Below, piece after piece: positions 8,248 through 16,331 of a DNA stretch of 33,560 nt. Within the stretch, counting starts at the first letter, position 1. Each line of letters begins with the position of its first letter. This DNA is from an uncultured Craurococcus sp. (lineage in GTDB: Bacteria; Pseudomonadota; Alphaproteobacteria; Acetobacterales; Acetobacteraceae): NCBI GenBank assembly GCA_902805545.1, contig CADCTD010000177.1, positions 1 to 33,560 on the forward strand, written 5' to 3'. A program made the position numbers and the translations under genes. The notes under the pieces were generated by a model. It had not been told where the DNA came from. It was given only the letters and a program-made list of their open reading frames with translations, and searched no databases.

Positions 8248-8433
8248 ATGCGCCGCATCGTCGCTTTGGCCCTCTCGGCTTCGGCCTCGTCGGCTTCCGC
8301 CAGCTCAACATCGAGGCCTATCCGGGACGAGGGCATGCCCCGGCGGCAGGCGCTGGTGCAGAAGGCTCATCAGGTCTGCTCCTGTTCGAACGCGACGCGC
8401 AACGATATCGGCGTCAAGCCGACCGTCGCCTGA
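8248..8433 (+). CDS. Possible small secreted protein (61 aa)
   Basis: An ATG preceded by CGGGGG opens a 61-codon frame beginning MRRIVALALSASASSASASS, which resembles a signal peptide, followed by a short polar tail with two cysteines (CSCS). Third-position GC is about 83 percent, lower than in clear genes here. The overlapping +1 frame also reads like protein in its first part (FGPLGFGLVGFRQLNIEA), so the true frame, or a frameshifted remnant, cannot be decided. No family recognised. Confidence 0.3.
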   Translation: MRRIVALALSASASSASASSTSRPIRDEGMPRRQALVQKAHQVCSCSNATRNDIGVKPTVA

Positions 8434-8475
8434 GCCTTGACCGCCATGGCGGGCGGTGGACACCTTGCGCCCGCC

Positions 8476-8661
8476 ATGGCCGAGACCCCGACCGACCCGC
8501 CGCAGACCACGACCGACACCCCGGCCGACCGCGCCCGCGCCGAGCGCGAGGCCCGGCTGGCCGCCGCCCTCCGCGCCAATCTGCGTCGGCGCAAGGCCCA
8601 GGCCCGCGGCCGGGAGGATGCGCCGGCCCCTTCACCGGCCCCGGAGGACCAGGCCGACTGA
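8476..8661 (+). CDS. Small charged hypothetical protein (61 aa)
   Basis: The ORF begins [10 protein letters not shown], has a threonine/proline-rich N-terminus, then an arginine- and alanine-rich amphipathic helix ([20 protein letters not shown]) and an acidic-proline tail. Such short cytoplasmic proteins with an [17 protein letters not shown] helix are common in alphaproteobacteria and usually annotated hypothetical. In-frame ATGs at 8437 and 8446 would add 10-13 residues; 8476 is preferred because the more conserved-looking composition starts there. It ends 82 bases before dcd. Confidence 0.6.
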   Translation: MAETPTDPPQTTTDTPADRARAEREARLAAALRANLRRRKAQARGREDAPAPSPAPEDQAD

Positions 8662-8743
8662 CCCCTTCGCCGGGGCGGCGCCTTCGGGTAGAGGGAAGGC
8701 CTTCAACCTGCCTTCACGGCGTTTCGGTCCGGAACCTCTCGGC

Positions 8744-9310
8744 ATGAGCATCAAGAACGACCGCTGGATCCGCCGGATGGCCGAGACGGAGGGAATGATC
8801 GAGCCCTTCGAGCCGGGCCAGGTGCGCGAGGTCGAGGGAAGGCGGGTGATCTCCTACGGCCTCTCCTCCTATGGCTACGACATCCGCTGCTCGCGCCAGT
8901 TCAAGATCTTCACCAATGTCTACTCGGCGATGGTCGATCCCAAGCATTTCGACCCGCGCAGCTTCGTCGATTTCGAGGGCGACGAGTGCATCATCCCGCC
9001 CAACTCCTTCGCCCTCGCGGCGACGGTCGAGTATTTCCGGATTCCCCGCAACGTCCTGACGATCTGCCTGTCGAAATCGACCTATGCCCGCTGCGGCATC
9101 ATCGTGAACGTCACGCCCTTCGAGCCGGAATGGGAGGGCCAGGTGACGCTGGAATTCTCCAACACGACGAACCTGCCGGCGAAGATCTACGCCAATGAGG
9201 GCGTCGCGCAGGTGCTGTTCCTGGAGTCGGACGAGGTCTGCGAAACCTCCTACCGCGACCGCCAGGGCAAGTACCAGGGCCAGCGGGGCGTGACCCTCCC
9301 CCGCACCTGA
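8744..9310 (+). CDS. dcd: dCTP deaminase
   Basis: The 188-residue enzyme converts dCTP to dUTP in pyrimidine deoxynucleotide synthesis. The length matches the family exactly. The signature SKSTYAR lies at 110-116, and the catalytic glutamate is E137 in TLEFSN, followed by the nucleotide-binding NEGVAQVLF (151-159). The N-terminus [10 protein letters not shown] is typical. The ribosome-binding site is weak (GGAAC). The C-terminal [16 protein letters not shown] is the usual mobile tail that closes over the triphosphate. Confidence 0.97.
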   Translation: MSIKNDRWIRRMAETEGMIEPFEPGQVREVEGRRVISYGLSSYGYDIRCSRQFKIFTNVYSAMVDPKHFDPRSFVDFEGDECIIPPNSFALAATVEYFRIPRNVLTICLSKSTYARCGIIVNVTPFEPEWEGQVTLEFSNTTNLPAKIYANEGVAQVLFLESDEVCETSYRDRQGKYQGQRGVTLPRT

Positions 9311-9368
9311 GCGGGGAACCCGCGGCCCCGCCACCGGGTTGCCCCCGCAACAGGACGGGACGCAACCC

Positions 9369-10037
9369 ATGACCCAGGCGGTGATCTTCGATGTCGACGG
9401 AACGCTCGTCGACACCAACGACCTGCACGCCGCCTCCTGGGCCGAGGCCTTCCGCCGCTTCGGCCATGCGGTGCCGGAGGCAGATATCCGCGGCCAGATC
9501 GGCAAGGGCAGCGACCAGCTCATGCCCGTCTTCCTGCCGCCGGAGGTGGTAGAGCGCGAGGGCAAGGCGATCGCCGAGGCGCGCAGCGCGCTCTTCATGC
9601 AGGACTATATCGGCCGCGCCCGCGCCTTCCCCGGCGTGCGCGCGCTGTTCGAGCGGCTGCGCGCTGAGGGCCAGCGCATCCTCCTCGCCAGCTCGGCGAA
9701 GGGCGAGGAGCTGGAGCGCTACAAGGACGTGGCCGGGATCGGCGACCTGCTCGACGGCGCCACCAGCGCCGACGATGCCGAGCGCTCCAAGCCCTCGCCC
9801 GACATCTTCGAGGCCGCGCTCGCCAAGCTGAAGCCGCTGCCGGCCGAGGCGGCGCTGGTGGTCGGCGACTCGCCCTATGACGCCGAGGCGGCCGGCAAGG
9901 CCGGGCTGCGCTGCCTCGGCCTGCTCTGCGGCGGCTTCCCGGAGCGGGTGTTGCGCGAGGCCGGCTGCATCGCCCTCTACCGCGACCCGGCCGACCTCCT
10001 CGCGCAATACGACAGCTCGCCCCTGGCGAAGCGCTGA
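9369..10037 (+). CDS. HAD family hydrolase (phosphoglycolate phosphatase/beta-phosphoglucomutase-like)
   Basis: The 222-residue protein opens with HAD motif I, FDVDGTLVDT (nucleophile D8, acid D10). It has an alpha-helical cap (about 17-85), motif II around LLASSAKGEE, motif III KPSPDIFEAAL and motif IV GDSPYDAEAA. It should be a Mg-dependent phosphatase or phosphomutase acting on a small phosphorylated metabolite; the substrate cannot be told. The ATG at 9369 sits directly before motif I. The gene ends 7 bases from the convergent peptidase gene, leaving no room for a separate terminator. Confidence 0.88.
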   Translation: MTQAVIFDVDGTLVDTNDLHAASWAEAFRRFGHAVPEADIRGQIGKGSDQLMPVFLPPEVVEREGKAIAEARSALFMQDYIGRARAFPGVRALFERLRAEGQRILLASSAKGEELERYKDVAGIGDLLDGATSADDAERSKPSPDIFEAALAKLKPLPAEAALVVGDSPYDAEAAGKAGLRCLGLLCGGFPERVLREAGCIALYRDPADLLAQYDSSPLAKR

Positions 10038-10044
10038 GCGGGCC

Positions 10045-11247
10045 TCAGCGTCCGATGCGGTTCCAGCCCCGCCCGGCATCGCCCATCGGCTCGCAGCCGC
10101 CCTCGGTCACGGCGACGGTGTCCTCGAGCTTGATGAAGCCGCGGCGCGGATGCAGCAGCGTCGTCTCGACGGAGAGCACCATGTCCGCCTCGAGCGGCCG
10201 CTCCCCGTCATGCGCCCGGTAGGGGATAGGCCCGGTCGCGGTCAGCCAGGGCGCCTCGTGCTGCACCAGCCCCATGCCATGGGCGAGGAACTCGATGTGC
10301 TGCGCATGCGGCGAGGCTGCCGCCGCCGCCTCCCCCGCCGCCTGGACCTCGCCCCCCGCGACGCCGGCCCGCACCATCCGCCGTGCGGCCTGCTGGATGG
10401 CCGCGACCTCGGCCAGCAGCTCCGCGAGCTCCGCATCCGGCTCGCCCACCACCCCCATGCGGCAGAGATCGCCGATATAGCCGCGGTAGCGCCCGCCCGA
10501 ATCGAGCGAGACGATGTCGCCCGGCGCGATCTTCTGGTCGGAGGCAGCGCGGTTCAGCCCGGTTCCGGCGGTGATGAGGCAATACTCGAAGGTGAGGCCG
10601 CGGCGCACCTCCTCCTGCCGCAGCCGCTCGACCAGCTCCGCCTTGGTGGCGCCCGGCTCGCAGGCGGCGAAGGTGGCGAGCATCGAGGCAACCACGCGCT
10701 CCGAGGCCTCGCGCAGCAGGGCGAGCTCCGCCGGGCTCTTCCGCGCCCGCAGCCGCTCGAGCGGCTGCGCCACGTCGACCAGCGCCGCATTGGGCAGCCC
10801 GTCGCGCAGCACCGCGGCGGCGTCGGAGGGCAGGAAGGCCGGCTCCACGCCGATCCGCCGCAGCGGGATGCCGATCCGCTGCAGGTGCTGCACCGCATGC
10901 CCCACCGCATCGGTCGAGGTGCCGGAGACGGTCTCCACCACCGGCGCCCAGAAGCGGCCGAGCTGCTTCTCGTGCTTCTCCAGCCGGTGGGCGATGTAGG
11001 CGGTGAGCTCGGGCCTGCCCGGCACATAGACCATCACCGGCAGGTAGCGGCTGAGGCCGATGGCATCGCGATGGTCGAAGAAGGGGAAGCTGTAGCCGCC
11101 GAGCATGTACTGCGAGGCCTGGCGGGAGGTGGTGACGACGGCGTCGACATCCGCCTCGGCCAGCAGCCGGTCGAGCCGCGCGGTGTCGAAGGGCGGGCGT
11201 TGGGTGGCGGCGGGGCTGCCCTCAGGCGCTGGCGCGGTCGTCGACAT
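10045..11247 (-). CDS. M24 family metallopeptidase (Xaa-Pro peptidase-like)
   Basis: The 400-residue protein has a creatinase-type N-terminal domain (about 20-165) followed by the pita-bread catalytic domain. All five metal ligands of the family are visible: D249 (SLDSGG), D260 (GDLCR), H323 (LAHGMG), E361 (SVETT) and E375 (KLEDT). It probably cleaves Xaa-Pro peptides or a creatinase-like amide; the two activities cannot be separated by eye. An AGGGAG site lies about 8 bases before the ATG. There is no signal peptide, so it is cytoplasmic. Confidence 0.9.
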   Translation of the reverse strand: MSTTAPAPEGSPAATQRPPFDTARLDRLLAEADVDAVVTTSRQASQYMLGGYSFPFFDHRDAIGLSRYLPVMVYVPGRPELTAYIAHRLEKHEKQLGRFWAPVVETVSGTSTDAVGHAVQHLQRIGIPLRRIGVEPAFLPSDAAAVLRDGLPNAALVDVAQPLERLRARKSPAELALLREASERVVASMLATFAACEPGATKAELVERLRQEEVRRGLTFEYCLITAGTGLNRAASDQKIAPGDIVSLDSGGRYRGYIGDLCRMGVVGEPDAELAELLAEVAAIQQAARRMVRAGVAGGEVQAAGEAAAAASPHAQHIEFLAHGMGLVQHEAPWLTATGPIPYRAHDGERPLEADMVLSVETTLLHPRRGFIKLEDTVAVTEGGCEPMGDAGRGWNRIGR

Positions 11248-11380
11248 GGCTCGTCTCCCTGGTTCTTCTCGCCCGGATGGGCGGCAATCAAAGCATGGCC
11301 GGCGCCCGCGGTCTGCGGCTATCCTCGGAGACGGCAGCGTAACGCTCCTCGCCGGGGCGGGATTGGATCGGGTCGGGACC

Positions 11381-12175
11381 ATGGGCATGCGGGCGGTGTG
11401 GCTTCTCCTTCTGCTGGCGCTCGGCGGCTGCGCGGGCGGGCGCCAGGCCGCGGTCTGGGACGGGCGGCGCGGCTATGACGGCAATGGCGACTATGGCTAC
11501 GACATCGCCGCCTCCCGGGCCGAGGCGCGGAGCTACCGTGCGGTGGCGGCGCCGGCCTATGCCGTGCCCGGCACGCCGGACGACCCCTGGGGCCCCTATA
11601 TCCGCGAGGCGGCCACCCGCTTCGGCCTCCCCGAGCGCTGGATCCGCGAGGTGATGCGCCAGGAGAGCGGCGGGCGGCTCACCGGCGGGGACGGGCTGCC
11701 GATCACCTCCCCGGTCGGCGCGATGGGGCTGATGCAGGTGATGCCGCGCACCTACGACATCCTGCGGCCGCGCTACGGGCTCGGCCCCGACCCCTATGCG
11801 CCGCGCGACAACATCCTCGCCGGCGCGGCCTATCTGCGCGAGATGCATGACCGCTTCGGCGCGCCCGCCTTCCTCGCCGCCTACAATGCCGGGCCGGACC
11901 GGGTCGCGGATTTCCTCATCGGCGCGCGCATCCTGCCGGACGAGACGATGCGCTACGTCGCCAGCATCGCGCCGAGGCTCGGGATGGCGGATTACGGGGG
12001 CGTCGCCGTCGCCGCGGCGGACCGGGCCTATGCCGGCGGCGGAATGCGGGGGACGGAATATGCCGGCGGCGCCCAGCTCGCGGTGATGCCGGCGGATCCC
12101 TCGGACCGTGCCTTCGATGGCGGCGGCCTCGTCACCCCCGAGGCGCCGACCGGCCTGATGACCGGAGGCCGCTGA
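11381..12175 (+). CDS. Lytic transglycosylase lipoprotein (SLT domain)
   Basis: The 264-residue protein starts with a lipoprotein signal peptide (lipobox LGGC, C17), so it is anchored in the envelope. The SLT domain spans about 68-210. The catalytic glutamate is E95 in RQESGG, followed by GAMGLMQVMP and AYNAGPDRV, the standard order in family 1 lytic transglycosylases that cleave peptidoglycan glycan strands. The C-terminal 60 residues are glycine/alanine-rich and unassigned. ATG at 11381 or 11387 are both possible; a GGTCGGGA stretch precedes them. It ends 6 bases from the convergent MATE gene. Confidence 0.9.
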   Translation: MGMRAVWLLLLLALGGCAGGRQAAVWDGRRGYDGNGDYGYDIAASRAEARSYRAVAAPAYAVPGTPDDPWGPYIREAATRFGLPERWIREVMRQESGGRLTGGDGLPITSPVGAMGLMQVMPRTYDILRPRYGLGPDPYAPRDNILAGAAYLREMHDRFGAPAFLAAYNAGPDRVADFLIGARILPDETMRYVASIAPRLGMADYGGVAVAAADRAYAGGGMRGTEYAGGAQLAVMPADPSDRAFDGGGLVTPEAPTGLMTGGR

Positions 12176-12181
12176 CCCGCC

Positions 12182-13567
12182 TCACGCGGCCACCAGCACC
12201 TTCTCCCGCGCCGTCGCCCGCAGCAGCCATGCCGCGGCCAGCGCCCCCGCGCCGAGATTGCCGATCAGCAGCCCGGCGAAGGTCCCCGCCTCGCCCCCGA
12301 TGCGCCCGCCGATCCAGGCGAGCGGCACGCCGAGGACGAAGGTCCGCACCAGCGAGATGACCACGGCCGACATCGGCCGCTCCAGCCCGTTGAAGGCGGC
12401 GCTGGCGACGGCGATGGCGCCGATCGCCCCGTAGCCCCAGGGCAGGATGCGAAGGTAGAGCGCGGTCGAGCCCGCCACCGCCGGATCGTCGGTGAAGAGC
12501 ATCGCCACCCAGGGCGCCGCGACGACCAATGGCAGCGCCACCGCCAGCCCGTAGGCCAGGCAGAAGCCCATCGCCGCCCGCATCCCCGCCTGCAGCCGGT
12601 CCAGCCGCCCGGCGCCGGCATTCTGCGCGGCGAAGGGATTGGTCACCGCCGAGAGGGCGAAGAGCGCCGTCAGCGCCAGGCTCTCCACCCGCGAGCCGAG
12701 GCCGAACCCCGCCACCGCCGCGCTGCCCTGCACCGCCAGCATGGCGGTGAAGAGCCCGTTGGCGATGGGGATGATCGCATTCGTCCCCGCCGCCGGCAGG
12801 CCGACCCGCAGCACCCGGCGCGTGGAGGCCGCGAAGCCGCCCAGCAAGGTCCCGTCCACCGTCAGCAGGCCGAGCTGGCGCAGCCGGTGCAGCGAGGCCA
12901 GCAGCATCGCCGTCCAGGCGAGGCCGGCCGCCGCCGCCAGCCCCGGCAGGCCGAGCCCCGGCACCACCCCCGGCAGGCCGAAGGCCAGCGGCCAGTCGAG
13001 CAGGAAGCCGAGGATGCCCGCACCCGCCAGCGCCGAGCCGCCGAAGCGCATGTCCCCCGCCGCCCGGGCGATGCCGAGCGCCACCATCCCCGTCAGCAGC
13101 GGCACCGCGCCGAGCAGCCAGACCTGCAGGTAGCCGAGCGCCAGAAGCCGCGTCTCGCCCTCCGCCCCGAGCCAGTGCAGCAGGTGCTCCGCGCCGATGG
13201 CGCAGGACAGGGCGAGGCCGAGCGCGACGGCCGCCGCCAGCAGCAGCGCATGCAGCGAGAGCCGCTCGGCCGCCTCGCCGGCGCCGAGGGCGCGTGCCAC
13301 CACCGCCGTCGCGCCGGCGCCGAGGCCGATGCCGAAGCTCATCACCGTCATCACGATGGGGATGACGAAGCCCATGGCCGCCAGCGCATGCGGGCCCAGC
13401 AGGCCGGTCAGCCAGGCCTCGGCGAGCTGGATGCCGAACATGACGACCAGCGCCATGGCGAGCGGCGCCGTCGCCACCGCGAGGCCCCGCACCACCGGCC
13501 CCTCGGACAGCGCCGTGCGGTTCGCCTGGCGGGCGGCCCCGGCCGGGGCGGTCTGCTCCGTCTGCAT
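12182..13567 (-). CDS. MATE family efflux transporter
   Basis: The 461-residue inner-membrane protein has about twelve hydrophobic segments in two similar halves, as in multidrug and toxic compound extrusion transporters driven by H+ or Na+. The first helix region (PLAMALVVMFGIQLAEAW) and the LGIARAAGDMRFGG loop before the second half agree with the DinF/NorM-like group. A GAGGG site precedes the ATG. Substrate unknown. It diverges from the MpaB gene with a 104-base gap. Confidence 0.9.
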   Translation of the reverse strand: MQTEQTAPAGAARQANRTALSEGPVVRGLAVATAPLAMALVVMFGIQLAEAWLTGLLGPHALAAMGFVIPIVMTVMSFGIGLGAGATAVVARALGAGEAAERLSLHALLLAAAVALGLALSCAIGAEHLLHWLGAEGETRLLALGYLQVWLLGAVPLLTGMVALGIARAAGDMRFGGSALAGAGILGFLLDWPLAFGLPGVVPGLGLPGLAAAAGLAWTAMLLASLHRLRQLGLLTVDGTLLGGFAASTRRVLRVGLPAAGTNAIIPIANGLFTAMLAVQGSAAVAGFGLGSRVESLALTALFALSAVTNPFAAQNAGAGRLDRLQAGMRAAMGFCLAYGLAVALPLVVAAPWVAMLFTDDPAVAGSTALYLRILPWGYGAIGAIAVASAAFNGLERPMSAVVISLVRTFVLGVPLAWIGGRIGGEAGTFAGLLIGNLGAGALAAAWLLRATAREKVLVAA

Positions 13568-13671
13568 CGGCCCTCGATCCGGTTTGCGGGGCCACCCTGG
13601 CATGGCTGCGGAAGGGCTGCCACCGCGCCTTCCCAAAGCCGGAACCAACCCCATAACAGCAGGACCAAACC

Positions 13672-14571
13672 GTGAAATCAGTGATGCCATCCCGTCCCAA
13701 CGCGCCGCCACCCATCCCGCTGCCTGGGGCCATCGCCCGCCCGCTCAAGCAGCGGATCGCCGCCGAGGTCGTTGCCCTGTTCAACGACCGCGCCCGCGGC
13801 GAAAGCCCGGTGGTGCCGCGGCCGGACGGGTTGTTCGGCCCGCGCTCGGTCGCCTGGCGGGTTCATGGCGACGTGACCTCGATGATGGTGGGCGGCATCG
13901 CCGGGCTGCTGCTGCAGATGCTGCATCCCGCCGTGCTGGCCGGCGTCTGGGACCATTCGAATTTCCGCGGCGACATGCTCGGCCGCCTGCGCCGCACCGC
14001 GCGCTTCATCGCCCTCACCACCTATGGCGGGCGCGAGGAGGCGGAGGCGGTGATCGCCCGCATCCGCCGCATTCACGACCAGGTGCAGGGCACGCTGCCC
14101 GATGGCCGGCCCTATTCCGCCAACGACCCTGCCCTGCTCGCCTGGGTGCATGTGACGGAGGCGACGAGCTTCCTCGCCGGCTGGGTCCGCTATGCCGAGC
14201 CGCGCATGACCGGCGTCGACCAGGACCGCTACTTCGCCGAGATGGCGCAGATCGGCGAGGCGCTCGGGGCCGACCCCGTGCCGCGCAGCCGGGCGGAGGC
14301 GCAGCGCCTGCTGCAGGCGATGCGGCCGCAGCTCCTCTACGATGCCCGCACGGCGGAGGTCGCCCGCCTTCTCATCCACCAGCCCGCGCCGAGCCTGGTG
14401 GCGGAGCCGGTGCAGGCGCTCACCATGCAGGCGGCGATCGACCTGCTGCCCGCCTGGGCGCAGCGGATGCACCGGATGGACAGCCCGCTCGTCGCCCGCC
14501 CGCTGGTCCGCGCCGGCACGCTCGGCATCGCCCGCACGCTGCGCTGGGCCTTCGCCGGAGCCAGGACCTAG
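13672..14571 (+). CDS. Oxygenase MpaB family protein (DUF2236)
   Basis: The 299-residue product matches the MpaB/DUF2236 family, helical proteins related to heme-dependent latex-clearing oxygenases. Visible family stretches are GDVTSMMVGG, LLQMLHPAVLAGVWDHS with a conserved histidine, RRTARFIALTTYG, and WVHVTEATSFL with a second conserved histidine. Its substrate in bacteria is unknown. GTG at 13672 is chosen as start because CAGGACC stands 5 bases upstream; an ATG at 13684 is the alternative. Its TAG stop lies inside the left arm of the palindrome that begins at 14568. Confidence 0.85.
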   Translation: MKSVMPSRPNAPPPIPLPGAIARPLKQRIAAEVVALFNDRARGESPVVPRPDGLFGPRSVAWRVHGDVTSMMVGGIAGLLLQMLHPAVLAGVWDHSNFRGDMLGRLRRTARFIALTTYGGREEAEAVIARIRRIHDQVQGTLPDGRPYSANDPALLAWVHVTEATSFLAGWVRYAEPRMTGVDQDRYFAEMAQIGEALGADPVPRSRAEAQRLLQAMRPQLLYDARTAEVARLLIHQPAPSLVAEPVQALTMQAAIDLLPAWAQRMHRMDSPLVARPLVRAGTLGIARTLRWAFAGART

Positions 14572-14611
14572 AGCATGATCCACGATCACTGGATCGCGGA
14601 TCATGCTCTAG
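14568..14611. repeat. 20-bp-arm palindrome at the 3' end of the MpaB gene
   Basis: Left arm 14568-14587 and right arm 14592-14611 pair over 20 bases with one mismatch and a 4-base loop (ACTG). The ends read CTAGAGCATGATCC and GGATCATGCTCTAG. The MpaB stop codon is part of the left arm. The core is shared with the hairpin at 247-280, so this is a dispersed family. It lies between convergent genes and could stop or stabilise transcripts from either side, although no T-run is present. Confidence 0.7.
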
Positions 14612-14737
14612 CCTTTTGCTCGATCGCATGATTCACGCCTCCGGCCGTTCCAGCCTTCGGCGATCATGCTCTAGCCTTTTGCTTCATCGCATGATCCACG
14701 CCTCCGGCCGTTCCAGCCTTCGGCGGTCATGCTCTAG
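14601..14737. repeat. Two tandem 63-bp repeats plus an 11-bp partial copy
   Basis: Unit 1 (14601-14663) and unit 2 (14664-14726) differ at only a few bases, and 14727-14737 (TCATGCTCTAG) begins a third. Each unit contains its own imperfect hairpin: GCATGAT plus CGCC on the left, GGCG plus ATCATGC on the right, around a CCGGCCGTTCC-like loop. The first unit overlaps the right arm of the preceding palindrome, so the block reads as three hairpins in a row. The last bases overlap the stop codon of the OpgH-like gene (14734-14736). Confidence 0.75.
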
Positions 14738-16299
14738 GCCGGGCCTGCGCTCACCACGACGGCCGGCACCGCGAGCAGCAGCGCCAGCACGACGGGTGAG
14801 GCCAGCAGGGCAGCGAAGGGCCCGGCCAGGCAGAACAGCACGGCGCATGCCCCGCCGCAGGCCATGCTGACCTTCAGCCGGCTGGCGCTGTAGCCCCAGC
14901 GCAGCCGCCGCCCGTGCCGCTGCTGCGGCGCCCAGCCCGCGAGCCCCGGCGCGATGGTCAGCGCCGTCTTCTCCGCCGCCAGGATCGCATCGACGAGGAT
15001 GGAGAAGCCGATCTCCGCCAGCACGGCCCGCAGCATCCGCCCCCTCGGCTCCTCCCCCGGCCGCAGCAGCAGCTCGGCGAAGCCCAGGAATTTCGGCAGG
15101 TGCAACAGCAGGAAGCCCGCGAGCAGCAGGCCGATGAGCGCGGCCGGCGAGGTCGCCGCCGCGCCGCCGGCCGCGGCATTGATGGCGGCGAGGGGCAGCA
15201 GGGCGAACCAGAAGGGCGTCAGCGCATAGTGCAGGATCGCCTGCAGCATCTGCAGCCGGCCGACCCGGCTGAGGTCCTGTCGCCGCAGCAGGTGGCGGTA
15301 TTGCAGGTTGCCCGCCGCCCAGCGCCGGTCCCGGTCGAGATGGGCGAGGAGGTCCGGCGGGTGCCGCTCGAAGGAGCCCGCATCCTCGGGCAGCACGCGC
15401 ACCGCCCAGCCCGCCTCGTGCAGCAGCGCCGCCTCGACATAGTCGTGGCTGAGGATGAGCTCGCCGCCCGGCAGCACCGGCAGCCTGGCATGGGCGCGGA
15501 AGGGCGCGATGCGGATCAGCGCGTTGTGCCCCCAATAGGCGCCGTCGGGCCCCTGCCACCAGGCCTGCCCCGTCGCCCAGATGCGCGTGCCGTGCCGGTG
15601 GCCGAAGCCGAAATGCCGGGCGAACAAGGTCTCCGCCCGATGGCCGCCGACGGTCGGCTGCAGGATCGCCATGCCGGGATCCGCCTGCATCAGCCGGACC
15701 AGCCGCCGCACCGCCGCGGCGGACATGGTGGAATCCGCGTCGAGCACCAGCAGGAAGTCGTCGCCTTCCGCATCGCGGTCGAGGAAGTCCATCAGGTTGC
15801 CGGCCTTGTAGCCGTCGTTCCGCAGCCGGCGGCGGTAGCGGACCGCGCCTTCCGGAAAGCGGCGGGCGAGGCGCTCCACCGCCTCCTCCTCCTGCGTGGC
15901 GGAGGGTCCGTCCGGCGTGTCGGAGAGGATGGCGAGGCGGAAGCGGTCGCCGCCCTCGTTCGAGGCGCGCAGCTCGCGCAGCAGCCGCTCCAGCGGCGGC
16001 AGCACCGCCTCCATCTCCTCGAGCCGGACGCAGGCGGCGATGACGGTGCGGGCCTCGATCGGGGCCTCCGCCCATCCCGGCTGCCGCATGGCCGGCAGCA
16101 CCGCCGCCAGCGGGTCCCGCGTCAGCATGCGGATGGTGAAGCCGATGACGGCCGTCGCCCCGGTCAGTCCCAGCCAGGGCGCGTTGAGGGCGAGGCAGGC
16201 GAGGATCAGCCCTTCCCAGACCGTCCAGCCGCCATCGGCCAGCACATGCCAGCCGAGCCCGATCAGCCCCGCCGTGAAGCCGGCCATCAGGGCACCCAT
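14734..16299 (-). CDS. Glucans biosynthesis glucosyltransferase, OpgH/MdoH-like (GT2)
   Basis: The 521-residue membrane glycosyltransferase is close to OpgH/MdoH, which polymerises and exports the periplasmic glucan backbone from UDP-glucose. Visible are two N-terminal helices, LDADS at 186-190, the YWGHNALIRI stretch near 255, SHDYVEAAL at 284-292 and DRRWAAGNLQYRH at 324-336, then several C-terminal helices. It is much shorter than enterobacterial MdoH, lacking the long N-terminal part and C-terminal tail, and no opgG is adjacent. It is the last gene of the eleven-gene run, 32 bases after galE. An upstream CTG at 16335 overlapping the galE stop would add 12 residues that suit the family; no Shine-Dalgarno precedes 16299. 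It may make a glucan or glycosylate the cluster product. Confidence 0.85.
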   Translation of the reverse strand: MGALMAGFTAGLIGLGWHVLADGGWTVWEGLILACLALNAPWLGLTGATAVIGFTIRMLTRDPLAAVLPAMRQPGWAEAPIEARTVIAACVRLEEMEAVLPPLERLLRELRASNEGGDRFRLAILSDTPDGPSATQEEEAVERLARRFPEGAVRYRRRLRNDGYKAGNLMDFLDRDAEGDDFLLVLDADSTMSAAAVRRLVRLMQADPGMAILQPTVGGHRAETLFARHFGFGHRHGTRIWATGQAWWQGPDGAYWGHNALIRIAPFRAHARLPVLPGGELILSHDYVEAALLHEAGWAVRVLPEDAGSFERHPPDLLAHLDRDRRWAAGNLQYRHLLRRQDLSRVGRLQMLQAILHYALTPFWFALLPLAAINAAAGGAAATSPAALIGLLLAGFLLLHLPKFLGFAELLLRPGEEPRGRMLRAVLAEIGFSILVDAILAAEKTALTIAPGLAGWAPQQRHGRRLRWGYSASRLKVSMACGGACAVLFCLAGPFAALLASPVVLALLLAVPAVVVSAGPA

Positions 16300-16331
16300 G
16301 ACGATGCGGCGGACCGGGAGCGACGCCGTGC

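Noticed and set aside
8370..8594. Minus-strand small ORF opposite the two small plus-strand ORFs
   Set aside because: Arginine/alanine-rich and without a ribosome-binding site; codon positions favour the plus-strand frame at 8476.
14601..14737. Tandem 63-bp repeats as a CRISPR array
   Set aside because: Only two units and a partial, no unique spacers between them, no cas genes; each unit is itself a hairpin repeat.
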